Assembly (NCBI GenBank): GCA_037447655.1
Contig: JBBHKE010001444.1
Coordinates: 1 to 27,291 of the forward strand
Direction of reading: 5' to 3'
Source of the DNA: Zygnema cylindricum
Lineage: Eukaryota; Streptophyta; Zygnematophyceae; Zygnematales; Zygnemataceae
Length of the DNA: 27,291 bases
In this document: one piece after another, positions 16,302-24,999 of the stretch
How the letters are laid out: each line of letters begins with the position of its first letter
Position numbering within the stretch: the stretch's first letter is position 1
Made by a program: the position numbers and the translations under genes
Notes under the pieces: model-generated
What the model saw: the letters and a program-made list of their open reading frames with translations, nothing else
Told to the model about the DNA's origin: nothing
Database searches by the model: none

Positions 16302-19300
16302 CTAACTCCGTGCCTGTTTAAAAGTACAGTTTTCGACTTAAATGGTACTTTTGGTCTCAACTTATAACTTATAAAAAATAAAGGTATTTCTTTCCTTTAT
16401 TTTTTTACTAAACCTCGGTACATTTCAGATCTAGGAAAAAAAAAAAAAAAAAATGTTTAAAATATAACTCAAATAGTAAACCAAAAACAGGGGAAAAGTA
16501 GAAAGAAAGAAAAAAATATTCCAAAAAAAAAAAAACTAACTAGTTATTCAAAAAAATATATAAACTCTCTCGTATAAAAAAACATAATAATATCTTTTTT
16601 GCATACACAATGTTTATAAATACAAACCAAAAAAAAAAAAAAAAAAACAGCCAATTCATAAAATAGCCATTATTTTTTTTTTTCCCTCCACTCCCCTCTT
16701 TTTTTCGCTATTAGATTTTTTTTTTTAAACTCAGCTTTTCAGTCTATTTGAAAACAAATTTTGGCCACATTTTTCATCCATTCCTTCTTTTTCTTTCTTT
16801 GTTTTTTAAAGATTTCCACTTAAAAGCATTCCCCTTGAATGTAAACTACTCACCAGAAGTTTCCAAGCATTATCCACACTAATTTCCGTGACCTCCATTT
16901 CCCGTACCGTTTTTCTCTCTCTCTCTTTTTGTTCCTCCAAACTAAATCCTCTCTTCCCTCTTCCCTTCCCTCTTGTCCGTCTTGTTATCGGTCTTGAGGG
17001 AGAGGGAGAGAAAGCGAGAGAGGGAGAGAAAGCGAGAGAGGGAGAAAGGGAGAAAGGAGAGGGAGAGGGAGAGGGAGAGGGAGAGGGAGAAGGAGAGGGA
17101 GGACAGGGAGAGGATCCATCTTTGTCCATTGAAGGCGAGTCTCCGAGAGAATGAACTCTTCTGATAGGAAAATCTTTCCCTTTGAAAAATTTTGAATTTA
17201 CCTCTCTCTCCACCTCGATGGGATCAAAATTTCCGGTCTCGAAAGGATTCAAAAATATTGTGGATTTTTCCACATTTTGGTTCTCGAATGGGGTCGAGGG
17301 TGGGAGATAAGACGAACTCAAAGATTCGGAAAATAGGATCGAGGGAGCGGATAAAGACGAATGTAAAACGGGAATAGAGAGAGGAGGAGAAAGAGGAGGA
17401 GATCTTTGAGGAGATTTTTGAGGAGATAAATTCAGTAAAGAGTTTGCGATTTCTGAAATTGGAGTCTCAAAAATTTCAAATTCTGGAATTTGAATTTCCG
17501 GGATTTGAATTGTATTCGGAAACGCTATTAAAGGTGTATAAATAGAATTAGATGGACAAAAAGTGGGAATTTGTGGATTTTTTTCCTCTTTTTGAGTTAA
17601 ATTTGAAAACAAAGGGACTTGTCGATTTTCTTCCTCTTTCGGAATCAAATCGAGAAACATAGAAATACTTTCATTTGGGTTTTCTTCCCCATTAAAATTT
17701 AAAAATATGGAGTTATTTTCCGATTCCATTGAAATATTTTCCGCCGGAGTCATAATTTCGTCCGATTCTACCAGAGGAGGATTTTCCACGTGTGAGTTCC
17801 CGGAAGCTTCCTGGAAGTTTCCTAAAGGAGGAGGAAGAGGAGGAGGAGAGAAAGCTTCCTGGAAATTTCTAAAAGGTGGAGGAGATGAAGCTTCATGGAA
17901 GTTTCTAAGAGGAGAGGAAGGAGATGAAGCGTCAGGGAAGTTGCTGAAAGGAAGAGGAGGTGAAGATTCTTGGAAATTTCTCAGAGGAGGAGGAGGAGGC
18001 GGAGGAGGAGGAGGAGGAGGAGTAGATTCAACAGTATCGGAATTTTCAGAAGTTGCTCTATTAAATTGATAAGGAGGAGTTACCAAAGGAGTTACCAATT
18101 TTTGTTTCATATTTAGTGACCATTGAATAATATCTTCGAATTGATTTAAACCGGAATTGTTATTTTCCAAACCCGAAAATTCGTCTTTCTTTTTCGGAAT
18201 TTCGTTTGGGGGGAAAAAATCGTAATTAGATTCAAAACCTGTTTCGGAAATCGGTTGAGAATTTCGTTTAACAGAATCGAAATTTTTAACGGAATCGAAA
18301 GAAGAATGTGATTTCAAATCTTCTTTCATTTTCGCTGAAACGTGTTTCAATTCTAGCATTCCCAGAAACTGAGAATTTCCTTTAGGAAAATCTTTCCAAA
18401 AACCTTTTGAATTTGTTTTTGAAAAATCTTTTGGAAAATCATTTGAAGATGGTTTCGGAGAATTTTGAGACGAATCTCGAAGAGCTTGTAAAAGTTCCCA
18501 ACCTGCTGCCCGGATTTTTGGGGAAGGGCAAAAATTAATCGACGATTCTAATGAAAGGAATCGGTCCAAAGAATAACTTTGATTTTGAAAAAAAATCGAA
18601 TCCGAAGAAAAACAGGACGAATGAGTCGAAAGAGAAATTGAATTCAGCTGAAATAACAGAAAAGAACAAATATAAGGGCGTCAAAAATACATTTTTTTGG
18701 AGTTTCCTTGTCTTTTTATCTTATGTTTATGTTTTTTTTTGTTAAGTTTAGGGAGTAAAAGCTTAGAACTTGATCTTATGGAATGTCAAATTGTCGAAAA
18801 CTTTTCAAAGTCAACTTCCAAAGCTTATAACAAAAAGGTTTGTACTTTCAAACCATAAAATTTCCATTTTCGAAACTTCAAGATGCTCAATTTTTAAATT
18901 CTCAACATTTTAAATCCACCAAAAACAACCACAACTTCAAATCCTAAATTTCATAAAAAAAAAAAAAAAACGAATGTCGAACCAGTAGAAAACAATGAAT
19001 TGAGACTAAAGACTCGTCAAGTTTTAACCTAAAAACTAAAGTTAGAAAGTTTTGAGTTTAAACGTTTTGAATTTAAAAGTTTTGAATTAAAAGCAAAACC
19101 ACAAACTTCGATTTTATTGCTACACTAATTGTGCAACAATTAATTTAAAGTGAGAACAATTTCAAAGTTGGTACTCGTATGAACAAAATGTGCAGAAATT
19201 CAGTGTGAATTTCTAAACTGTGCGGAATTTTTCCGTATTATAAATTTATGCAATACAACAAGACTTACCGCACGAAATTAATCGCCATTCAATCTCGACT

Positions 19301-21772
19301 ACACAATTCTTGCTCTTAATAGGGGGTTCCAAGATTTTATAGGGTGTCTATTTTTTTTATTTAGGGTTTTATTTACACTCTCAAAACATTTTCCTACGGT
19401 TTTTGTGCGGTATACGGTTTTTCGTGGTTTAAGAGTATTTTCGTGTGTTTTTAACTGTTTGAGCCGTTAAGAAATTTCGTGCAATTCAAATTTCCATGCT
19501 GGTTACTTATCGTACGATTGAAAAGCTGAAAGACTTTTTCGCACGATAAAAAAAAATTCGTGCGATTAAAAGTTTTCGTGCGGTTTAAATTTTCGTGCGG
19601 TTTAAGTTTTCAGTGCGGTTAAGTTTTAGTGCGGTTCAAGTTTTCAGTGCGGTTTACATTTTCAGTGCGGTTTACATTTTCAGTGCGGTTTAAAATTTCA
19701 GTGCGGTTTAAGTTTTCAGTGCGGTTCAAGATTTCAGTGCGGTTTAAGTTTTCAGTGCGGTTTAGAGTGCAATGTACCTGTGACGCCTGTCGCTCACGCT
19801 GCCGCTTTCGCCGAAACTTCTCCAAACGAAGCTGGCGTTCCGAGAAGCGGCAGGGAGCCTGCCAGGCGGCCACGGGCTGCAGGGAGAGAGGATTGCGACC
19901 GCGGCGAGATTTAGGGGGTGGAGGGAGAGGAGCCTGGAGAGGGAGAGGGAGAGGAGGGAGGGGGAGGGGGAGGGGGAGGGGGAGGATGGGAGTGTTAGTG
20001 AGAGAGAGGGAGGGAGGGGGTAAGATGAGGAGATCAAAGGTTTTAAGGAAGGAGGAGAAGACAGAGGAGGAAAGGGAGAAAGAGATCGTAGAGGGAGAGA
20101 GTGAAAGAAGGAGAGAGGGAGAGAGGAAAGGGAGGGAGCATTTAAAGGTGGTAAAAAGGGGAGGGGAAGAGACGGGGGGGGGAAAGGATGAGATGAAGCC
20201 TTTCTGGTGAAAGAGGGAGAGAGAGAGAGAGAGGGAGAGAGAGAGGGGGAGAGAGAGAGAGAGAGGGAGGGGCGGAGGCGGAGGTGGAGGGATAGGGAAT
20301 GGGAGAGGAAGAGGAAGAGGGAGAGGGAGAGGGAATGGGAGAAGGAGAGGGAGAGGGAGAAAGGGACTAAAAGTCCATTGGTTAAAGAAGTTAAACCATG
20401 GATGCCTTCGGAATCATTTGGACTTAGATTTTCACACCGGGATTCGCTCTCCCTCTTCCTCCCTCTCTCTCTCTCCCGCTCTCCTCTCTCTCCGTATTCC
20501 TCTCCCTCCCTTTTCCTCTCCCTTTCCGTCACCGTCTCCGTCTTCCTCTCTCTCTCCCTCTCCCTCCTCTCTCTCTCCCTCTCCCTCTTTTCTCTCCCTT
20601 CCCCTCTTTCCTCTCCCTTCCCCTACTTCCTCTCCCTTCCCCTCTTTCCTCTCCCTTCCTTTTCCTCTTCGTCTCCTCCTCCCTCTTCCGCTCCCTCTCT
20701 CGTCCTTTCTCCTCTCTTCTTCCGCTCTCCCTCCGCCCCTCCCTCCCTCCTCCCTCCCTCCTCCCTCCCTTTCCCTCCCTCCCTCCCCTCCCACTCCCTC
20801 CCCTCCCACTCCCTCCCCTCCCTCCCTCCTCCCTCCCTTTCCCTCCCTCCCTCCCCTCCCACTCCCTCCCCTCCCACTCCCTCCCCTCCCACTCCTTCCC
20901 TCCCATTCCTTCCCTCCCCCTCTCTCTCTCCCACCCTCCCTGTCTCTCCCCCCGACATCCGAACCCCGACAAAAAACAAGAAGGCAATACTCATTTGTGC
21001 GTCCGTACTTACTTCCACCTCCATTTTGTCGTTTCTGTCGTCCGTACAATCTGACTTTGACATTTCCCAAAAGTCGTCGTTTAAAAAATGATCGCAATCC
21101 CAAAAAACACTCTCCCAATGACTATTTGCACCCTCTTTTTCTTCCCCTTTTTCCCCTTTTTCCCCCTTTTTCCCCCATTTTCCCCTTTTTCCCATTTTCC
21201 CCTTTTTCCCCATTTTCCCCTTTTTCCCCATTTTCCTTTTCCCCTTCTTCCCCCTTTTCTCCTTTTTCTCCTTGTTCTTCTTTTTTGTCTTTTTCTCCTT
21301 TTTTGTCTTTTTCATCTCTTTCCCCATCTTTTTTTTGTCTATCTTTTTTGACTCTTTCTTCTTCTTCTTCCCAATCGGTCAACATTTCCGATATTCCTTT
21401 TTCCTCCAACGTTTTTTTTCCCAAAAATTCGTCGCATTCGGCGTCGAAAAACGTTTCCCCGAAAATAAAATTGTCGTTTTCGCCATAAATGTCCATTTCC
21501 CCTCTTCCCTCTTCCCTTCCCTCATCCTTCCTTTCATTTTTTTTATCCATTTTTCGGTTTTTTTCCTTTTTTTTTTCGTTTCCTTTCGAAACGAATCTTG
21601 AATCCAGCTCTATTTCCCTAATTTGTCCGTTTCTGCTGTATTTACAGCCTAGTTTTGTCGTATCTGGCAGAAAAATCGTGTTACTCTCGTCCATGGAAGC
21701 TTCATTATTTAAAAAATTAGAAAACCCGTTGGAAGAAAAATGCAAATAATCCATTTCTCCGTTACAAAACAT
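16302..21772 (-). CDS. Multi-exon gene of unknown identity; possible CCT-like regulator
   Basis: This model is inferred. Three separated minus-strand segments have matching phase-0 splice sites: 21772-21013 (ATG start, donor GTAAGT), 19876-19778 (acceptor CTGCAG, donor GTACAT) and 18647-16854 (acceptor TTATTTCAG, donor GTGAGT). A possible last exon is 16313-16302 (ARS then TAG). The N-terminus is acidic with bulky hydrophobics (FWDCDHFLNDDFWEM), like an activation region. The middle exon is strongly basic and resembles the first half of a CCT domain, but the second half was not found. The long exon is disordered, rich in P, S and N. If one gene, the protein is close to 890 residues. The first exon needs a frame change in a low-complexity stretch. 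It could equally be two genes, or include a decayed one. Confidence 0.4.
16854..18647 (-). CDS. Large low-complexity exon of the unknown minus-strand gene
   Basis: Open for 598 codons from acceptor TTATTTCAG to the strong donor CTG|GTGAGT. If the donor is ignored, the frame stops at 16806 after a 16-codon read-through. It encodes SSINFCPSPKIRAAGWELLQ near its N-terminus, a run of 12 prolines, four to five repeats of NF(Q/H)EASSPPP, three (N/P)(L/P)xxKEEEN-type acidic motifs, a serine-proline run, a basic TRRTRGKGRGKRG patch and REMEVTEISVDNAWKLL at the end. The frame's first ATG is well inside, so an upstream exon is needed. The protein looks mostly disordered; no family was recognised. Confidence 0.55.
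16985..17112. repeat. GAGAGG/GAGGGA microsatellite within the large exon
   Basis: Purine repeats on the plus strand. In the minus-strand frame they encode SPSPSPSPSPSPSP followed by SLAFSPSLAFSPSPS. The hexameric period keeps the frame. It is the coding counterpart of the GA/CT tracts found in nearby introns. Confidence 0.75.
17785..18036 (-). repeat. Coding repeat NFQEASSPPP plus poly-proline
   Basis: In the large exon, repeats of (R/G)NF(Q/H)EASSPPP lie between 17800 and 17990, spaced irregularly by proline/serine residues. A GGN-on-plus tract at about 17990-18030 encodes 12 prolines. The antisense poly-glycine ORF is a shadow. Confidence 0.65.
18660..19560. other. Putative intron, AT-rich, no further exon found
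   Basis: It lies between the basic exon and the large exon of the minus-strand gene. AT-rich, with TTTGAAT/AAAGTTTT repeats near 19020-19090 and scattered CGTGCG motifs that grade into the 18-bp array to the right. A GTAAGT donor-like site sits at 19267 (minus) without a convincing exon before it. Confidence 0.4.
19562..19765. repeat. 18-bp tandem array (GTGCGGTTTAAGTTTTCA)
   Basis: About 11 copies of GTGCGGTTTAAGTTTTCA and close variants. The copies nearest 19765 are regular at 18 bp. To the left, units shorten or diverge, with relics (TTCGTGCGATTAAAAG, TGTGCGGTATACGG) out to about 19390. Read through the unused donor of the adjacent basic exon on the minus strand, the array stays in frame and would encode NRTEN(L/V) repeats. 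It is more likely intronic. Confidence 0.8.
19778..19876 (-). CDS. Short GC-rich basic exon, CCT-domain-like
   Basis: Thirty-three codons between a textbook acceptor (CTCCCTGCAG) and donor CACAG|GTACAT, phase 0 at both ends. It encodes PVAAWQAPCRFSERQLRLEK then FRRKRQRERQASQ. CCT domains of CMF/ASML2-type plant regulators begin RYS.EERK.RIE(K/R)YR.KR.QR, and FSERQLRLEKFRRKRQRER fits that spacing well. The expected continuation (KKI.YA.RK..A...PR..GRF) was looked for on the minus strand down to 18650 and not seen. GC content is far above the flanks. Confidence 0.45.
19905..20370. repeat. GA-rich tract (plus strand)
   Basis: About 460 bp dominated by GGGAGA, GAGAGAGA and GGGGGA. Some non-repeat bases near 20030-20090 and 20140-20210 break it. 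Inferred to be in the first intron of the minus-strand gene, where it reads as pyrimidine. Confidence 0.85.
20438..20950. repeat. CT-rich tract (plus strand), opposed to the GA tract
   Basis: About 510 bp of CTCTCCCT, CCCTCCCT and TCCCCTCCCACTCC. A regular CCCTCCCCTCCCACT sub-array appears twice (20776-20815 and 20838-20895) in a local duplication of about 60 bp that includes TCCCTCCCTTTCCCTCCC. It lies in the same inferred intron as the GA tract, separated from it by about 65 bp of unique sequence. Confidence 0.85.
21013..21772 (-). CDS. First exon of the unknown minus-strand gene (acidic N-terminus)
   Basis: ATG 21772 opens MFCNGEMDYLHFSSNGFSNF, followed by MDESNTIFLPD, a K/E/R-rich stretch, then EMDIYGENDNFIFGETFF and EEKGISEMLTDWEEEEE. 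A GA-rich repeat encodes GEKGEKG-like residues in more than one frame. Beyond it, in a different frame, lies ANSHWESVFWDCDHFLNDD, then KSDCTDDRNDKMEVE and a strong GTAAGT donor (21012-21007). The 760-nt exon is therefore one base out of phase from start to donor. A hidden intron, indel or assembly error in 21122-21330 would explain it. No domain was recognised. Confidence 0.45.
21122..21345. repeat. TTTTTCCCC-type repeat inside the first exon
   Basis: CCCCTTTTT and CCCATTTTCCCC units on the plus strand encode GEKGEKG or GKKGKMGKKG in two minus-strand frames. The coding frame switches somewhere in this stretch. Confidence 0.7.
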
Positions 21773-21844
21773 TTTTAAGAAAATATAATTTTATTTTTTT
21801 TCTCTCAGTTCCTCTTTCCCTATTTCGGCTATCTTTCTTTTTTC

Positions 21845-21945
21845 ACATAAGGTTTTTTTTTTTCGTATAAAGGTTATTTTTTCGTATAGATGGTCTTTTT
21901 TTCGTATAAAGCGTCTTTTTTCGTACGAAGTTCCGTATGAGGTTT
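21845..21945. repeat. TTTTTTCGTATAAAG direct repeats
   Basis: Four imperfect copies of TTTTTTCGTATA(A/G)A spaced 20-30 bp apart, upstream (minus strand) of the unknown gene's ATG. They may lie in its 5' leader or promoter. Confidence 0.5.
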
Positions 21946-22389
21946 CGAAGTTCATAAAGATTATATGGTGGAAGTAGGCGGGAAATGTGTACTTTTTTAG
22001 GGAGGTCTTACGGACTCTTGATACGCCTAGGGGACGCTTAGGGACGGATAAGTACACTTTGTCCTGATTTGCGTTGTTTTCGAGACGACATTTCAAATCT
22101 TCATTTAAGGAATCGAAGATAGATTCCTTTTTTCCGTACGAGGACTAAGGACGACTGACGTGGAAGATCGATGTTTGCGTAAACTGTACGAAATTGAGTG
22201 TACGAATGTACGAATTTATTGGTGTAAGACAGAGCGGATATCCCGGCGGGACCGTTTGTTTGTAAACGTTGCATTTGTGGTCTGCCACGTGGAAAATAGT
22301 TTCGGATAAAAGCGAAATATTTTTTTTTTGCAGTCGAGCGTGCCGATGAAAATCATTGAAATTTTGTGAATTGTTTTAGTGTGTACAGA

Positions 22390-22515
22390 TCGGACGGCTG
22401 CGATTAATTTATCTGAGACCACTTGTAAACCATGTGAGTCCGAGTGTACGAAATAGTCGACAAAATAATTGCGGTGCAAATGATTGGACGGCTGCGATTA
22501 GCTTATGCAAGATCG
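22390..22515. repeat. Pair of GGACGGCTGCGATTA direct repeats
   Basis: GATCGGACGGCTGCGATTAA (near 22390) and GATTGGACGGCTGCGATTAG (near 22482) recur about 92 bp apart, each followed by T-T-AT and GA motifs. Each could be an element end or a promoter motif; nothing further was resolved. Confidence 0.45.
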
Positions 22516-22519
22516 TGGG

Positions 22520-22965
22520 TGCGGACGTGTGCGATAGTTTTTCGAAAAGTCGACCCGAAACTGTTTTTGGACAATAGGACAAAAATGACCTCTGTGGTCA
22601 GTGAAACTTCCGAGGCATCTGACGCTTTTTATCCTTAGAGAAACTGGCAAAAAAGGACAAAAATGAACAGTTCCGGAGAATCTGTCCTTTTATTGTTAGG
22701 GAAAATTCTTGACCAATGGGCCAGAATTTTTGTGAAAGTTGTACTTCCAACTTTATTCTTAATGCTCGACCATCTTCCGCATGGATACAAAAGTTGTTAC
22801 AATTCACTGGCGTACACAATAACTGTGACGTGGCTAGTAATGCACCGTTTAAATATTCAGCACCGAAATATATAAATTTAGTGTCGGCTGAACCTTTTTT
22901 AAGTTCGAGGGGTAGCATTTAGGGGCAACCCATATCGTGTCATTAAGGATAACAACAAATTAGGG
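22520..22965. other. No gene assigned
   Basis: Short overlapping ORFs occur on both strands (best plus-strand frame about 22716-22922, containing FCESCTSNFILNARPSSAW). None has splice support or a recognisable family, and the region joins directly to an element cluster. Confidence 0.4.
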
Positions 22966-22969
22966 AGTA

Positions 22970-23505
22970 CACCGTGAATCGCTATTAGCGTGTTGATCGC
23001 TAATTGAGGTACCCTGTTTTTTTGGGCAAATTCTCAAATAGAATTAGACATTCTAAATGTTCCTACACGTTATTTGAGGTGTTCCATAAAATAGGATTCA
23101 TGACTCTAATATAGTGCCATCGTAATTAGTGTGGTGTACGGTCTGTCAGAGATGTACTTTTTTGTACTTTTTAAAGTAGAAAAGTAGAAAAAAAATATTC
23201 ACGCTGTCAAGGAGTCGCGCTAACATGAAATTGCGTAAATATATTCCGGCATTCACGGATGTCAAAAAAACGCGACGGCGTACGATTTGAACAATTTCGT
23301 ACATGAGCATATTTTAGTGTGGAAATATTCTGCACCGAAAATTTTTACAAAGCAGTTTACAAATTAGAGTATACGAAAAATTAGAATAAAAATTATTTAA
23401 AAAAAAAACGACATTCCCAATTAGCGTAAATAACGCTAATTGTTTCATTACGCTATCTATTTCATTACGCTATCTATTTCATTACGCTAATAGCGATTCA
23501 CGGTG
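22970..23505. mobile_element. CACCG-ended inverted-repeat element, copy E
   Basis: The ends are perfect inverted copies of CACCGTGAATCGCTATTAGC, flanked by TA at 22968-22969 and 23506-23507. It is 536 bp and non-coding. Before its right end is a tandem TTTCATTACGCTATCTA unit (three copies, 23446-23490). It is the best-preserved pair of ends in the family. Confidence 0.75.
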
Positions 23506-23622
23506 TACTTTACGAAACTGACATATCGACGGCAAATGAGATAAGTGGATCAATATTTTTGGGAGATTCTTGAGATACCCTATAGAATTACCTGGTGAAG
23601 TTGACGTGCGGTGTCCGTCTTC

Positions 23623-23838
23623 CACCGTGAATCGTAATTAGTGCTAATATTTTTTTCGCCACTGAAAACATCTTTTCTCCGTACACAATTGTCCAAATTT
23701 CAATTTAAGACCGCCATTCGTAAGCTGAGAATGCTACCTTTCAATCGCAACCGTCAGATCTACAATCCGACATTTGAGTACGGAGACTTGATGTTTTAAG
23801 AGAAAAAAAAACATCAACGCTAATTACGATTCACGGCT
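23623..23838. mobile_element. CACCG-ended inverted-repeat element, copy F
   Basis: A foldback element of about 216 bp whose left CACCGTGAATCGTAATTAG and right CTAATTACGATTCACGG pair and continue inward (AAAACATC...CTCCGTAC). The core (CAATCGCAACCGTCAGATC) matches copy B. TA duplications are unclear at this copy. It lies about 120 bp from copy E. Confidence 0.7.
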
Positions 23839-23844
23839 GGGGTA

Positions 23845-24640
23845 CGTACAATCGGATCAGGTGTGCCGTACTCACTTTGAAGCTTGAAAATCCACGTGGC
23901 ACTTACGCTAAGAAGCCTAACGCCGGGTCCCCATGTAATTGTAACTCAAGGGAACTTGCTTTGTATTTGAGAGAAGATTCTCCATACAGAATTTCCATTT
24001 GTCTCAACGCGTAAAGACGAAATCGTTACTTGCGTCTGTGACGATTGTATACGTCATATGACGGTTGGTCAACGTTTACAATCTGTGTTATCGCACGGCA
24101 TGTGACGTCTCATGTCTTTGCGTGACATTGTAGACGTCCAGCATTCTAGCCCTATTTTGTCCATGGTTGAAGAAATGCCTTTTCCACTGCCTCTCTTAAA
24201 AGTTATTTTTCTTCATTTTTATAATTTTAGCCCTATAAAAACGAGGTAAAATTTTCGGATGAAACAACTAAAAACAAAAACGTAAAATTTGTTAGCCATT
24301 ATTTTCCGAGATAAACAACATAATAATAATATTTGGGATTATTTATTTATCTAAGATGGAAGAAGTGCTTGAATACCTTTTGCAATGGTCAAAAAACGTC
24401 ACTCGACTATTTTCTCCCCTTCCCCACCGGTCAGCGTAGAGCCACCTTTTCAAAGAATGTGATTTAGTGAAGTTTGAAGGAGTGAATGAGAGGCAAAGTG
24501 AGAGAGGCAGTTTGTGCGAGTTAGAGTGGCGCCCTCACATATTTATCACCTTTTCGTTAGAAAAATACAGCTTGAAAGAAGAACTAAGAAGGTGGCGGCT
24601 TCTCGAACATTTCACCATGGCTTCTTGACCTAGTATTTTG
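23845..24640. other. No gene seen
   Basis: Mixed-composition sequence without long ORFs. A cluster of GACGT/ACGTC motifs lies at 24010-24140 (TACGTCATATGACG and similar), partly palindromic. ACGT cores are common in plant promoters, but no flanking gene was identified. Confidence 0.4.
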
Positions 24641-24654
24641 GCCATAACATTTCC

Positions 24655-24990
24655 GTTTTAACACCAAATTTCACAATATGATACTCCACATAACGCGTTT
24701 ATTACGTTCTTTTCCCTAGTGCTAGATTTGTCGCCTTCCGTTGACTCTTTTTATCCTGGTTGTTGTCGCAAGCTTCGGTGTCATTTTTTCTTTTAATTTT
24801 CTATGGTTTTTTTATCTAATTTTCCGATTATGTTTTCTTTGTTTTACCACCAATTTTTACATTACAATACTCCATGTAATGCGTTTTTGACATCGTTTCC
24901 TCTCATGATACATTTTTTGCCTTTGGTTGCCACGTTTTATCTTATTTATTGTCGCAAGTTTCAACGTCTTTTTTTCATTTAAATTTTCAA
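24655..24990. repeat. Diverged direct duplication, two ~150-bp copies
   Basis: Copy 1 (about 24655-24805) and copy 2 (about 24840-24990) share, in order, ACCA(A/-)TTT, TACTCCA(C/T)(A/G)TAA, GCGTTT, TTTGTCGCC/TTTTGCC, TTATTGTCGCAAG and CTTTTAATTTTC/CATTTAAATTTTC. Spacing between equivalent points is about 185 bp. Role unknown. Confidence 0.6.
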
Positions 24991-24999
24991 CTCTTTCCT

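Noticed and set aside
16806-18569. A 587-codon intronless gene starting at 18569
   Set aside because: Its apparent start is TTG, the frame is open further upstream to a clear acceptor at 18648, and a strong donor precedes its stop. It was treated as an internal exon.
19629-20210. Plus-strand ORF rich in F, V, R, G and C
   Set aside because: It is the antisense of the 18-bp array, the basic minus-strand exon and the GA tract. The splice signals and domain resemblance are on the minus strand.
20207-21488. Several 150-350 codon ORFs of S/P/L or R/E/G
   Set aside because: All are products of the GA and CT tracts, open in multiple frames on both strands.
22598-22922. Overlapping ORFs of 65-106 codons on both strands
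   Set aside because: Neither strand shows a recognisable motif, a splice-supported partner or a convincing start, so no gene is called.
24527-24533. TGGCGCC resembling an LTR retrotransposon primer-binding site
   Set aside because: Only seven bases match, no LTR end (TG...CA) lies just upstream and no repeated LTR was found downstream.
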